64,000 nt of DNA from JAVBQO01 sp031548885. GTDB lineage: Bacteria > Patescibacteriota > Saccharimonadia > Saccharimonadales > Saccharimonadaceae. The notes beneath the pieces are model-generated. The model saw only the letters and a program-made list of their open reading frames with translations, was not told where the DNA came from and made no database searches. The stretch's first letter is position 1. Each line of letters opens with the position of its first letter. Positions 1 to 7,976 of the stretch are shown in pieces. The translations under genes were made by a program, and so were the position numbers. The stretch covers positions 62,001 to 126,000 of the forward strand of contig JAVBQO010000006.1 in NCBI GenBank assembly GCA_031548885.1. Direction: 5' to 3'.

Positions 1-105
1 CAAAGTATAGGCTCGACGAGATTTTTTTGAACAGTGAGAGAATTCGACATTTGGAATATCATAGGGAACATGTTTTTCGCGGCCAAGTTCCGACTCGTTG
101 TGCGA
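1..105. other. Window edge downstream of guaA
   Basis: This short stretch lies past the guaA stop codon and runs off the window. I see no supported gene, RNA or clear terminator in it; the plus-strand frame that opens at 34 mirrors the guaA 3' end and is not believed. Confidence 0.4.
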
Positions 106-1326
106 TCACTCGAACTCAATAGTCCCCGGCGGTTTGCCGGTGCAATCGTAAAACACGCGGTTGACGTGCTCGACTTCGCCGACAATGCGACCAGTGATTT
201 TTCGCAAAATTTCCCACGGCAATTCCACCGATTCGGCCGTCATGAAATCCACCGTTTTGACGGCACGCAGCGCCACGGCGTAATCATAAGTTCGCGTGTT
301 GCCGACGACGCCAACTGACCGCATGTTTGTCAACGCGGCGAAATATTGATTGATTTCGCGGTCCAGCCCGGCGCGGGCGATTTCTTCGCGAAAAATCACG
401 TCGGCGTTTTGCACGATTTTGACTTTTTGCTCGGTAACTTCGCCGATGATGCGAATCGCTAGGCCAGGGCCAGGAAAAGGCTGGCGAAAAACCAAGTTTT
501 CCGGAATTCCTAGTTCCAGCCCGGCGCGGCGCACTTCGTCTTTGAACAAATCGCGCAGCGGTTCGATGATTTCGCGAAAATCAACGTAGTCGGGCAATCC
601 GCCGACGTTGTGGTGCGATTTGATGACGGCCGATTTGTCATCGCCGCTTTCGATGATATCGGGATAAATCGTGCCTTGGACCAGGAAATCGACCGCGCCG
701 ATTTTCGCAGCTTCTTCTTCGAAAATGCGAATAAATTGTTCGCCGATGATTTTACGTTTGGTTTCGGGGTCGGTTACGCCGGCCAATTTGTCGTAGAATC
801 GTTGCTGCGCGTCGACGCGGATAAAGTTCAAATCGTAGTGTCCACCGGGGCCGAAAACTTCGGTAACTTCGTCAGATTCGTTTTTTCGCAGCAAACCGTG
901 ATCGACGAAAACACAGGTCAATTGTTTGCCGACGGCGCGTGACAACATGACGGCCGCGACCGACGAATCGACGCCGCCGGATAGCGCACAGAGGACTTTG
1001 CCGGTGCCGACTTTTTTGCGAATTTCGGCAATTGATCGTTCGACGAACGTTTTCATTTTCCAATCGGCGGCGCATTTGCAAATGTTTATGACGAAGTTTC
1101 GCAAAGTTTTTTCGTCGTCGCTAGCGATTTGCAAAACGGGAATTTGCGATTCGGGCAAAGCGTTTTCGCCGTCGCCAGCGATGATGATGCCGCATGCGTC
1201 GAGCTTTTTCACATCAGTTGATCGAGGTTTGATTTCGCAATAAACGCCGATTTCGCGCACGTGCTGGGCGATGCGCTGACACTGCGAACTGCCGAAATCC
1301 AGAACAATAATTTTTTCGCGATCCAT
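106..1326 (-). CDS. guaA: GMP synthase with vestigial glutaminase domain
   Basis: Converts XMP to GMP using ATP and a nitrogen donor, the last step of guanine nucleotide synthesis. The ATP-pyrophosphatase half is intact: P-loop SGGVDSS at residues 116-122, GTIYPDIIES, KSHHNVGGLP, and the C-terminal dimerisation end KPPGTIEFE. The protein has 406 residues where GuaA normally has about 515-525. The loss lies in the N-terminal class I glutamine amidotransferase domain. Its first strand is present (VLDFGSS near residue 8, VYCEI near 28), but the text jumps from IPVLQIAS (62-69) to the domain end NFVINICKC. The GVCYG nucleophile loop and the distal His/Glu are absent. I infer an ammonia-dependent enzyme, or one with a separate glutaminase. 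GGAG precedes the ATG, 8 nt after the guaB stop, so it is the second gene of a guaBA operon. Confidence 0.93.
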   Translation of the reverse strand: MDREKIIVLDFGSSQCQRIAQHVREIGVYCEIKPRSTDVKKLDACGIIIAGDGENALPESQIPVLQIASDDEKTLRNFVINICKCAADWKMKTFVERSIAEIRKKVGTGKVLCALSGGVDSSVAAVMLSRAVGKQLTCVFVDHGLLRKNESDEVTEVFGPGGHYDLNFIRVDAQQRFYDKLAGVTDPETKRKIIGEQFIRIFEEEAAKIGAVDFLVQGTIYPDIIESGDDKSAVIKSHHNVGGLPDYVDFREIIEPLRDLFKDEVRRAGLELGIPENLVFRQPFPGPGLAIRIIGEVTEQKVKIVQNADVIFREEIARAGLDREINQYFAALTNMRSVGVVGNTRTYDYAVALRAVKTVDFMTAESVELPWEILRKITGRIVGEVEHVNRVFYDCTGKPPGTIEFE

Positions 1327-1334
1327 GGTTCTCC

Positions 1335-2834
1335 TTAGATGTTAGTGGTTTCTTTGATGACGACGTCGTGCGCACCGCCTTCGATGATGCTGGTGGCGGA
1401 AACTAGCGTGATTTTGGCTTTTTCTTGCAATTCGGGAATGGTCAGTGCGCCGCAATTGCACATGGTTGACCGGACTTTTTGTAGTGACTGTCCGACGTTT
1501 TCGGCCAATGTTCCGGCGTAGGGAACGTACGAATCAACGCCTTCTTCGAACGACAATTTGCTGTCGCCGCCCATGTCGTAGCGCTGCCAGTTGCGGGCGC
1601 GGTTTGATCCTTCGCCCCAGTATTCTTTGACGTAATTTCCGCCCACCAGTAGTTTGGCCGTCGGCGATTCGTCGAACCGCGAAAAATATCGCCCCAACAT
1701 GATGAAGTCTGCGCCCATTGCCAGTGCCAAAGTCATGTGATAATCGTGGACGATTCCGCCGTCGGAACAAATCGGTACGTAAACGCCGGTTTTCGCAAAG
1801 TATTCGTCGCGAGCTTTCGCGACTTCGATGACGGCGCTGGCTTGGCCGCGGCCGATGCCTTTTTGTTCGCGCGTGATGCAGATTGATCCGCCGCCGATGC
1901 CAACTTTGACAAAGTCCGCGCCGGCGTCTGCCAGGAATCTGAAACCTTCGGCATCGACGACATTTCCGGCACCGATTTTCACGCGATCGCCGTATTTTTC
2001 GCGCACGAATTCTAGCGTGGATTTTTGCCATTCGCTGTAGCCTTCGGATGAATCAATGCACAAAATATCCGCGCCCGCGTCGACCAGCGCCGGAATTCGC
2101 TCCTCGTAGTCGCGCGTGTTGACGCCTGCGCCGACGATGTAGCGTTTTTGTTCGTCCAGCAGTTCGTTCGGGTGCTCGCGGTGGGCTTCGTAATCTTTGC
2201 GAAAAACTAGATGCGCCAACCGCTGATTTTTGTCGACGACCGGAATGACGTTGAGTTTGTTTTCCCACAACGCGTCGTTGGCTTCGGTCAGTGTTGCGCC
2301 GTCCGGTACGGAAATCAGTTGTTCAAACGACGTCATGAAATCGCGAACGGGCGTTTCTGGCGGCGTGTGGCCGACGCGATAATCGCGATCGGTAATCAGC
2401 CCGAGCAGCTTGCCGTCGCCGGTTCCGTCATCTGTTACGGCGGTGGTGGAATGACCAGTTTTTTCTTTCAATTCCAACAAATCCGCCAGCGTTTGGTCGG
2501 GGCGGATGTTGACGTGGCTTTTGACGAAACCAGCTTTGTGCGATTTGACGCGGCGCACCATTTCAGCCTGACTGGCGATCGATTGCGAGCCGAAAATGAA
2601 CGACACGCCGCCTTGTTTGGCGAGCGCGATGGCCAGTTTGTCGCCGGACACGGCCTGCATAACGGCGGAGGTTAGGGGAATGTTGGCGACAAGTTCCGAT
2701 GTTTGGCCTTTCTTGTAACGAACCAGCGGCGTTCGCAAATCAACTTTGTCGGCGCGGCAATCTTTGTCCGAATAGCCCGGCACCAATAGAAATTCATTAA
2801 AAGTTCTCGATGGTTCATCGAAAAATGTTGCCAT
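1335..2834 (-). CDS. guaB: Inosine-5'-monophosphate dehydrogenase
   Basis: Oxidises IMP to XMP with NAD+, feeding the downstream GuaA. The 499-residue protein has the (beta/alpha)8 barrel interrupted after about residue 100 by a CBS-pair (Bateman) region, where LLGLITDRDY and LNVIPVVDKNQRLAHLVF are visible. The catalytic cysteine lies in GGGSICITREQKGIGRG, and the IMP phosphate-binding loops appear as SDGGIVHD and MLGRYFS. An in-frame extension reaches 2897, but the start at 2834 is chosen because AGGAGG sits 4 nt upstream and the family begins at this point. It is first in the guaBA operon and divergent from the leaderless kinase-like gene. Confidence 0.95.
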   Translation of the reverse strand: MATFFDEPSRTFNEFLLVPGYSDKDCRADKVDLRTPLVRYKKGQTSELVANIPLTSAVMQAVSGDKLAIALAKQGGVSFIFGSQSIASQAEMVRRVKSHKAGFVKSHVNIRPDQTLADLLELKEKTGHSTTAVTDDGTGDGKLLGLITDRDYRVGHTPPETPVRDFMTSFEQLISVPDGATLTEANDALWENKLNVIPVVDKNQRLAHLVFRKDYEAHREHPNELLDEQKRYIVGAGVNTRDYEERIPALVDAGADILCIDSSEGYSEWQKSTLEFVREKYGDRVKIGAGNVVDAEGFRFLADAGADFVKVGIGGGSICITREQKGIGRGQASAVIEVAKARDEYFAKTGVYVPICSDGGIVHDYHMTLALAMGADFIMLGRYFSRFDESPTAKLLVGGNYVKEYWGEGSNRARNWQRYDMGGDSKLSFEEGVDSYVPYAGTLAENVGQSLQKVRSTMCNCGALTIPELQEKAKITLVSATSIIEGGAHDVVIKETTNI

Positions 2835-2909
2835 TTGTCCTCCTGATTTTTGCGAATAAGTAATGACAATTTTATAACTTGGCGGGGGATTTGGCAAGCG
2901 ATTAGTCTA

Positions 2910-2938
2910 TTGACATTATTATCTAAAAATGATACAAT
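2910..2938 (+). promoter_or_regulatory. Promoter giving a leaderless transcript
   Basis: TTGACA at 2910-2915 and TACAAT at 2933-2938 are separated by 17 nt, and TG precedes the -10 (TGATACAAT). The ATG at 2945 lies 6 nt after the -10, where transcription itself should begin, so the mRNA probably has no 5' leader. Confidence 0.8.
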
Positions 2939-2944
2939 CTGATC

Positions 2945-3841
2945 ATGTCAGAGCATAATCGCTTTAACGAAATTGTCGTATCTGGTGGTTCAATCCAAGA
3001 TATCCATAACGTAACAACTTTACGAGAGAGCTATGTTTGTGAGCGCAATGGTAACTTCTCGGACAGCCGTTTGGCCGCAGAGGTCGGTAGCCTATCTGTG
3101 GGCACACTTATGCTATTGCCCGCTAAGATTTCGCGAGTCGATACAACAGGTATGCGGTCTCCATCTGTATATCTGAATGAGATGCGGGATTTGTCAGGGG
3201 GCCGAAAGTGCAGCCGAACTGAAGTGAAATTTGGCCAAATGTCGATAGTAGACTCCGCTGCGAGACCACTGATAGATTTTGTGGCGGCAAAATATATGCA
3301 CAGGGCGAATGTAGCTCGAGAGTTTGCGGCATCTTGTGCTATTAATCAGCGGTTTGGCGAACGGGTTTCATTCCAGCCGATAGGGTTCTTGAAAGACGCG
3401 AATGGGCGATCGGGTTTGCTGACACGATACGAACATGGTGTTGTTACGCTCGATAATATTTTATGGAATCGAGCAGCGACGTCTGAACAACGTAAGAGCG
3501 CCATATCGCAGGCTGCTATTTGGATGGCTCAACTGCACGATCACGGAATTATTCATGGTGATGCTCAACCAAAAAATATCGCATATGATTCGTCGGGTCG
3601 CTCTCGATACGTTGACCTGGAGTCGGCCTATGAATGTACATCTGGTGGGCTTAGTCCGGAAATAAATAAACTATTTGATGTAACAGATTTTACTCAATCT
3701 GTTGAGGCGCAATTTAATCCTGAAGAACTAATGTTATTCATAGATCAGTATATGAATGCCCAGGGCGGCCGGTACCCGTTAGAAGAGATTGAGCTGATGG
3801 AGGCAATGGCAAGCGACGGAAAGGAAAGTCCTTTTGATTAA
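2945..3841 (+). CDS. Kinase-fold protein, small-molecule or protein kinase-like
   Basis: A 298-residue cytosolic-looking protein with a kinase catalytic loop, IIHGDAQPKN (H204, D206, N211), followed by a metal-binding Asp in RYVDLES (D224, the DFG equivalent). This spacing is typical of RIO, Kdo/WaaP and aminoglycoside-phosphotransferase-like kinases. The N-lobe is diverged and I cannot point to a glycine loop, so substrate and even activity are uncertain. It has a strong promoter and appears leaderless. Codon and base use look more AT-rich than guaB or mutY, which may mean later acquisition. It converges on rpsT through a shared terminator. Confidence 0.65.
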   Translation: MSEHNRFNEIVVSGGSIQDIHNVTTLRESYVCERNGNFSDSRLAAEVGSLSVGTLMLLPAKISRVDTTGMRSPSVYLNEMRDLSGGRKCSRTEVKFGQMSIVDSAARPLIDFVAAKYMHRANVAREFAASCAINQRFGERVSFQPIGFLKDANGRSGLLTRYEHGVVTLDNILWNRAATSEQRKSAISQAAIWMAQLHDHGIIHGDAQPKNIAYDSSGRSRYVDLESAYECTSGGLSPEINKLFDVTDFTQSVEAQFNPEELMLFIDQYMNAQGGRYPLEEIELMEAMASDGKESPFD

Positions 3842-3876
3842 AAACCGCCCCGATAACCGATAATCGGAGCGGTTTT
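3841..3876. terminator. Bidirectional terminator between kinase-like gene and rpsT
   Basis: The arms AAAACCGCCCCGAT and ATCGGAGCGGTTTT form a 14-position stem with one mismatch around a short loop. A run of T follows in both directions, suiting the two convergent genes. Confidence 0.8.
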
Positions 3877-3892
3877 GCTTTGCGAAAATAGT

Positions 3893-4294
3893 TTACGCAG
3901 CTTTTTTGGCAGCTGGCTTTTTCGCCGGAGCTTTTTTCGCTGCAGTTTTTGCGACAGGTTTTTTCGCAGCAGCAGTTTTGGCTGCCGTTGGTTTTGCAGT
4001 CGTCTTCGCAACTGGTTTCGCAGCTGCTTTCTTCGTGCCTGGGACGATTTTCACGCCGGCATTTTTCGCAATTTTGCTCATCTGGCTCATTTTGCGAGCG
4101 GCGGTGTTTTTCTTCAAAACGTTCTTTTTGACAGCGGTATCAATTTTGCTTTGGACGTCTTTCAATCCATCAAAAGTTGGTTTTGCGACGAAACTTTTCG
4201 TCGAGTTTCGCAAATCGCGTTTGACACGCAAGTTTTTCGCGTAACGTTTTTTGTCTTGTTTCATGCGTTTGACGGCAGATTTGATGATTGGCAT
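3893..4294 (-). CDS. rpsT: Small-subunit ribosomal protein S20 with basic C-terminal tail
   Basis: Binds 16S rRNA in the 30S body. Residues 1-85 match S20: a basic helical start (MPIIKSAVKRMKQDKKR), the NLRVKRDLRNSTKSF region, and VLKKNTAARKMSQMSK near residue 70. At 133 residues it exceeds the usual length of about 85-90. The last 45 residues or so are almost only Ala, Lys, Pro and Thr (AKKPVAKTAAKKAPAKK), resembling histone H1-like tails. AGGAG lies about 9 nt before the ATG. The tail is low-complexity, so its length may vary between strains. Confidence 0.9.
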   Translation of the reverse strand: MPIIKSAVKRMKQDKKRYAKNLRVKRDLRNSTKSFVAKPTFDGLKDVQSKIDTAVKKNVLKKNTAARKMSQMSKIAKNAGVKIVPGTKKAAAKPVAKTTAKPTAAKTAAAKKPVAKTAAKKAPAKKPAAKKAA

Positions 4295-4400
4295 CTGTGG
4301 TAACTCCTTTTCGCGGGCTATCCTAGGACAGTTTTTCGCGTTGATTTATTCAGGGGCGATTATAGAGGAAAATTTGCGAAAAGTAAAGTAAACTATAACG

Positions 4401-5189
4401 GTGGAATTACAACATGATCTAAATCGCTGGCGTACGTCGCCGCGCCAAATGCCCTGGCGCGAAAACTGCGATCCGTACTATATTTTGGTTAGCGAAATCA
4501 TGTTGCAACAAACGCAAGTCGCACGTGTCGAACCGAAATTCCGCGAATTTATTGCGAAGTTTTCTGATGTCAAAAGTTTGGCGAACGCTGATTTGGCGGA
4601 CGTTTTGCGAACCTGGAACGGTCTAGGATACAATCGTCGTGCGAAATTTTTGCACGACGCTGCGAAAATGATTTGCGAAAATTTTGGTGGCGAAATTCCT
4701 TCGCAAATTATCGATTTGGTGAAGTTGCCCGGCGTCGGCCCAAACACCGCCGGCGCGATCGCGGTGTACGCGTTCAACCGGGCGGAGATTTTCGTCGAAA
4801 CGAATATTCGCACGGTTATTTTGCATTACTTTTTTGCCGATCAGCACGATGTAACAGATGCGGAGATTTGCGAAAAACTTGAACAAATTTTGGATACAGA
4901 CAGTCCGCGTGAATTCTACTGGGCGATGATGGATTTGGGCGCGGAGCTGAAATCGACGATTGGCAACGTCAGTCGTCGTGCGAAAAATTATACGAAACAA
5001 TCAAAGTTTGACGGTTCGGTGCGGCAGATTCGCGGCGAAATTTTGCGAAAACTGGCCGAGCGGCCGATGGCGCGAACGGAAATTCTACGAAAAATTGATG
5101 ACGAACGAACGGCGAAAATCATCGATGATTTGCGGCGCGAAAAACTTATTCATGAAAAACAGGGAAAATTGCGACTCGGAAATGGTTGA
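4401..5189 (+). CDS. mutY: A/G-specific adenine DNA glycosylase lacking the 4Fe-4S cluster
   Basis: Removes adenine mispaired with 8-oxoguanine in base-excision repair. The HhH-GPD core is clear: catalytic Glu32 in VSEIMLQQTQV, NGLGYNRRAK near 73-82, and the helix-hairpin-helix KLPGVGPNTAGA at 108-119. The position that holds catalytic Asp in MutY/EndoIII (VDxN) is VETN with Glu133. After MMDLGAELK the four cysteines of the Fe-S loop are absent; the only cysteines are C23, C92 and C157. The Nudix-like 8-oxoG recognition domain is also missing, replaced by about 55 residues that look like a small winged helix. At 262 residues it is a minimal MutY. The GTG start is uncertain; TATAAC at 4394 is too close to serve it. 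Confidence 0.85.
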   Translation: MELQHDLNRWRTSPRQMPWRENCDPYYILVSEIMLQQTQVARVEPKFREFIAKFSDVKSLANADLADVLRTWNGLGYNRRAKFLHDAAKMICENFGGEIPSQIIDLVKLPGVGPNTAGAIAVYAFNRAEIFVETNIRTVILHYFFADQHDVTDAEICEKLEQILDTDSPREFYWAMMDLGAELKSTIGNVSRRAKNYTKQSKFDGSVRQIRGEILRKLAERPMARTEILRKIDDERTAKIIDDLRREKLIHEKQGKLRLGNG

Positions 5190-5215
5190 CGAAATCAAAA
5201 CGATTATGCTAGAGT
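5186..5215 (+). promoter_or_regulatory. Promoter for the DHH-like gene
   Basis: TTGACG at 5186-5191 and TAGAGT at 5210-5215 are 18 nt apart, with TG one base before the -10. It overlaps the end of mutY. The following AAGGA near 5217 can serve the ATG at 5241. Confidence 0.55.
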
Positions 5216-5240
5216 AAGGAAAAGTGTAGCGAAAATCAAC

Positions 5241-7166
5241 ATGAACGAAAAAAATCCGAAATCTCAGATTGCTAGCAAAATCAAAGACTCCACCAATATT
5301 TTGGTGACGGTTAGCCGCAATCCGTCGGTCGATGAATTGTCGGCGGCGTTGGCTTTGACGTTCACGTTGGACAAATTGGGCAAGCACGCTACCGCTGTTT
5401 TTAGTGGCGAAATTCCGCCGGCGATTCAGTTTTTGGAACCGGAAAAAACGTTCGAGGATTCGACCAGCAGTCTGCGAGACTTTATCATTTCATTGGATAA
5501 GGAAAAAGCTGATCGGTTGCGCTACAAAGTCGAGGACGACGTGGTCAAGATTTTTATCACGCCGTACAAAACCAAAATTACCGAAAAAGATTTGGAATTT
5601 TCTGAGGGCGACTTCAACGTTGAACTGGTCATCGCGATCGGCGTCGACAAAAAAGACGAATTGGATCAAGCCATCGCCAGCCACGGCCGGATTTTGCACG
5701 ACGCCACGGTGGCAACAATCAACCAAGAAGCCGGCAAAACTAACGGATTGAACGCCGTGATCGAGTGGGCTGACGCCAGCGCTTGCGGTTATGGCGAAAT
5801 CGTGGCTAGCCTGATCGAAACGCTGAAAGACAAAGACGATTTGGTCGATGCGCAAATTGCCACGGCGCTGCTGACCGGTATCGTGTCGGCGACGGATCAG
5901 TTCCGCAATGGCAAAACTTCGCCGCGCGTCATGACGCTGGCAGCGCAGTTGATGGGCAGCGGGGCGAACCAGCAACTAATTGCGGTCAAATTGGCCGAAT
6001 CAACCGAAGAAGAAAAACCCACGCCGGCCACCCAAGAAGAAAAACCGAGCGAATCCGTCCAAAAACCCGAAAAGCCCAAAAAACAAGACGGTAGTCTAGG
6101 CGAAATGTCGATCGATCACGACGACAAACCAGTGGAAACGGCCGCGAAAACTCAACCGGAAAAATCCGTTGAATTGGATGAAAAGTCGGGCGACGTTGAC
6201 ATGAATACTTCATCAGAATCCGAAAAACCAGTTGCCGAAAAAACCGAATCAACCCGCGTTCGCACCGAAAAAGCCAGCAGCGATGACGCGCTGGCCGCTG
6301 CCGAGGCGCAGTTGTCCGCGGCGATGAAAAACGCTGCGCCGCCGGAAATCGACGTCAAAGCCGAATTGCAGGCCGCCGCCGACCAAGCCGACAAAACCAC
6401 CGAGGCCCCGAAACCAGATGTGCCGTTGATAACTGCGGTCAAATCGGGCGGTTCGTCAGCGGGGAACACCGACGCTTCGAATGCTGATGCATCGCTAAAC
6501 GCAATGACAACGCAGGCCAAATCTGACAATCGCGACAAAACTGACGCTGAGCAAGCGCAGCCGATTTTGAGCCACACGTCGTCGTATGTGACGGGCAGTG
6601 ATCCGAATGCTTTGGCGCAGGGCGCTGACAACAGCGAGCCGCCGTCGGTTGACCTGTTTGCGAAACCGCCGAGCAACATAGCCAAAAGTGACCACGCCAT
6701 GATTCAGTCCGCACCTGCGCCGAAACCGGCCGCGCCAGTTGTTACGGGTCCGTCACTCGAGGAATTGCAGGCCGCCGCATTTGCCCAAGCTGCGCCAAGC
6801 AGCGACGGCGTCCCGACCGATCCTTCGCCGATAACCGCGACCGTGCCGGATCTGGTAGTTCCGCCGACACCAGTGGCGTCGAACGATTTGCCGCCCGCGC
6901 AATCAGTCGAACAGCCGATTACGCCGCCGATGCCACCGGCTAATTTCGGTGGATTCGCTGATTTGCCAGCGCCGCCGCCGATTCCGGACTTTTCGCAAAT
7001 GACGTCGCCGACGCCGGTGCCGGAATTTGCTCCACCGACGCCAACGCAACAAGACGTTTTCACGCCCGACATGAATGCGCCGCAAAACCCGCTTTTCCCA
7101 GCCGCGCCGCCGCCGATCGCGCCAGCCGAAACTGAACCGGGACAATTTCGCATTCCTGGCCAATAA
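5241..7166 (+). CDS. DHH-like phosphoesterase-fold protein with long disordered tail
   Basis: A 641-residue protein in two parts. Residues 1-255 look like a diverged DHH-family (NrnA/RecJ-like) domain: SRNPSVDELSAALALTFTL stands where DPDxDAxGS is expected, GRILHDATVATINQE where the DHH strand is expected, and TALLTGIVSATDQFRN resembles the later DHH motif. Key acidic and His residues are mostly replaced, so catalysis is doubtful. Residues 256-641 are Pro/Ala/Glu-rich and low complexity (stretches such as PAPPPIPDFSQ), probably disordered and perhaps protein-binding. It lies before truB with its own promoter. Function unknown. Confidence 0.6.
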   Translation: MNEKNPKSQIASKIKDSTNILVTVSRNPSVDELSAALALTFTLDKLGKHATAVFSGEIPPAIQFLEPEKTFEDSTSSLRDFIISLDKEKADRLRYKVEDDVVKIFITPYKTKITEKDLEFSEGDFNVELVIAIGVDKKDELDQAIASHGRILHDATVATINQEAGKTNGLNAVIEWADASACGYGEIVASLIETLKDKDDLVDAQIATALLTGIVSATDQFRNGKTSPRVMTLAAQLMGSGANQQLIAVKLAESTEEEKPTPATQEEKPSESVQKPEKPKKQDGSLGEMSIDHDDKPVETAAKTQPEKSVELDEKSGDVDMNTSSESEKPVAEKTESTRVRTEKASSDDALAAAEAQLSAAMKNAAPPEIDVKAELQAAADQADKTTEAPKPDVPLITAVKSGGSSAGNTDASNADASLNAMTTQAKSDNRDKTDAEQAQPILSHTSSYVTGSDPNALAQGADNSEPPSVDLFAKPPSNIAKSDHAMIQSAPAPKPAAPVVTGPSLEELQAAAFAQAAPSSDGVPTDPSPITATVPDLVVPPTPVASNDLPPAQSVEQPITPPMPPANFGGFADLPAPPPIPDFSQMTSPTPVPEFAPPTPTQQDVFTPDMNAPQNPLFPAAPPPIAPAETEPGQFRIPGQ

Positions 7167-7193
7167 CGCGTATCAATCAGTTATACTGTTGAC

Positions 7194-7976
7194 ATGAATT
7201 CCGATTTTGATCGAATTGTTTTGGTGGACAAGCCAGCCGGCATTACCAGTTTTGGTGTGGTGGCGCGGGTTCGCCGCCGTTTGACCGAACAGGCCGGGCG
7301 AAAAATCAAAGTCGGCCACACCGGCACGCTCGATCCGTTCGCGACAGGTCTGATGATTTTGGTGACCGGCAAATGCACGCGCGACGCCGAAAAATTTAGC
7401 AAATTGGACAAAGTTTACGAAGCGACATTCGTGCTGGGCGCGGAAAGCTCGACCGGCGATCCGGAAGGCGAGATCACGCCGTTTTCGCAGGAGTCTGCTG
7501 GTAACGCTTTATGTTCTGCTCAAACGGCTTCGCGCCGCGAAGTTGTTGCGCCCACAGCAGCAACTTCTCGGGCTGCAGATGTTTTCGCAGAATATAAAGC
7601 GCCGGCGGCTGGCGAAATCCGAATTCCGACGCGCGACGAAATCGAAAACGCGCTGCGAAAGTTTACCGGCGAAATCTCGCAGCGTCCGCCGATTTTTTCC
7701 GCCATCAAAATCAACGGCCAGCGGGCTTACAAATTGGCGCGAAAAGGCGTCGAGGTGGAAATTCCGGCTCGTATAGTGAACGTGTACGAATTGGATTTGA
7801 TCGATTACGATTATCCGAATGTGCGAATTCGCGCACACGTTTCGTCGGGCACGTACATCCGCAGCTTGGCGGTTGATATCGGCAGGGAATTGAAAACCGG
7901 CGCGTATGTCAGTGAGCTTCGGCGGACGAAGATTGCTGATTATGATGTGAAAAATGCGGAGAAAATCGAGAAATGA
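7194..7976 (+). CDS. truB: tRNA pseudouridine-55 synthase
   Basis: Makes pseudouridine 55 in the tRNA T-loop. The catalytic Asp47 lies in GHTGTLDPFATGLM, and the later family motifs KINGQRAYKLARKG and VSSGTYIRSLAVDIG are intact. TATACT at 7182-7187 ends 6 nt before the ATG, so the message is probably leaderless. Residues 98-144 form an insertion of about 40 residues compared with E. coli TruB, with sequence unlike the rest (NALCSAQTASRREVVAPTA). Its DNA is palindromic (7528-7567). The insertion falls in a surface loop before the RPP(I)FSAIKI strand, so the enzyme may still work. The stop overlaps the next start by 4 nt. Confidence 0.92.
   Translation: MNSDFDRIVLVDKPAGITSFGVVARVRRRLTEQAGRKIKVGHTGTLDPFATGLMILVTGKCTRDAEKFSKLDKVYEATFVLGAESSTGDPEGEITPFSQESAGNALCSAQTASRREVVAPTAATSRAADVFAEYKAPAAGEIRIPTRDEIENALRKFTGEISQRPPIFSAIKINGQRAYKLARKGVEVEIPARIVNVYELDLIDYDYPNVRIRAHVSSGTYIRSLAVDIGRELKTGAYVSELRRTKIADYDVKNAEKIEK
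7528..7567. repeat. Palindromic segment inside truB
   Basis: CTTCGCG and CGCGAAG (7528-7534, 7536-7542) form a perfect 7-bp palindrome. It overlaps a second inverted repeat, GAAGTTGTTGC (7539-7549) with GCAGCAACTTC (7557-7567), which has one mismatch. The segment encodes the extra TruB loop in frame. Confidence 0.6.

Noticed and set aside
2835..2897. N-terminal extension of guaB to 2897
   Set aside because: The extension is unlike IMPDH, and a perfect AGGAGG lies 4 nt before the ATG at 2834.
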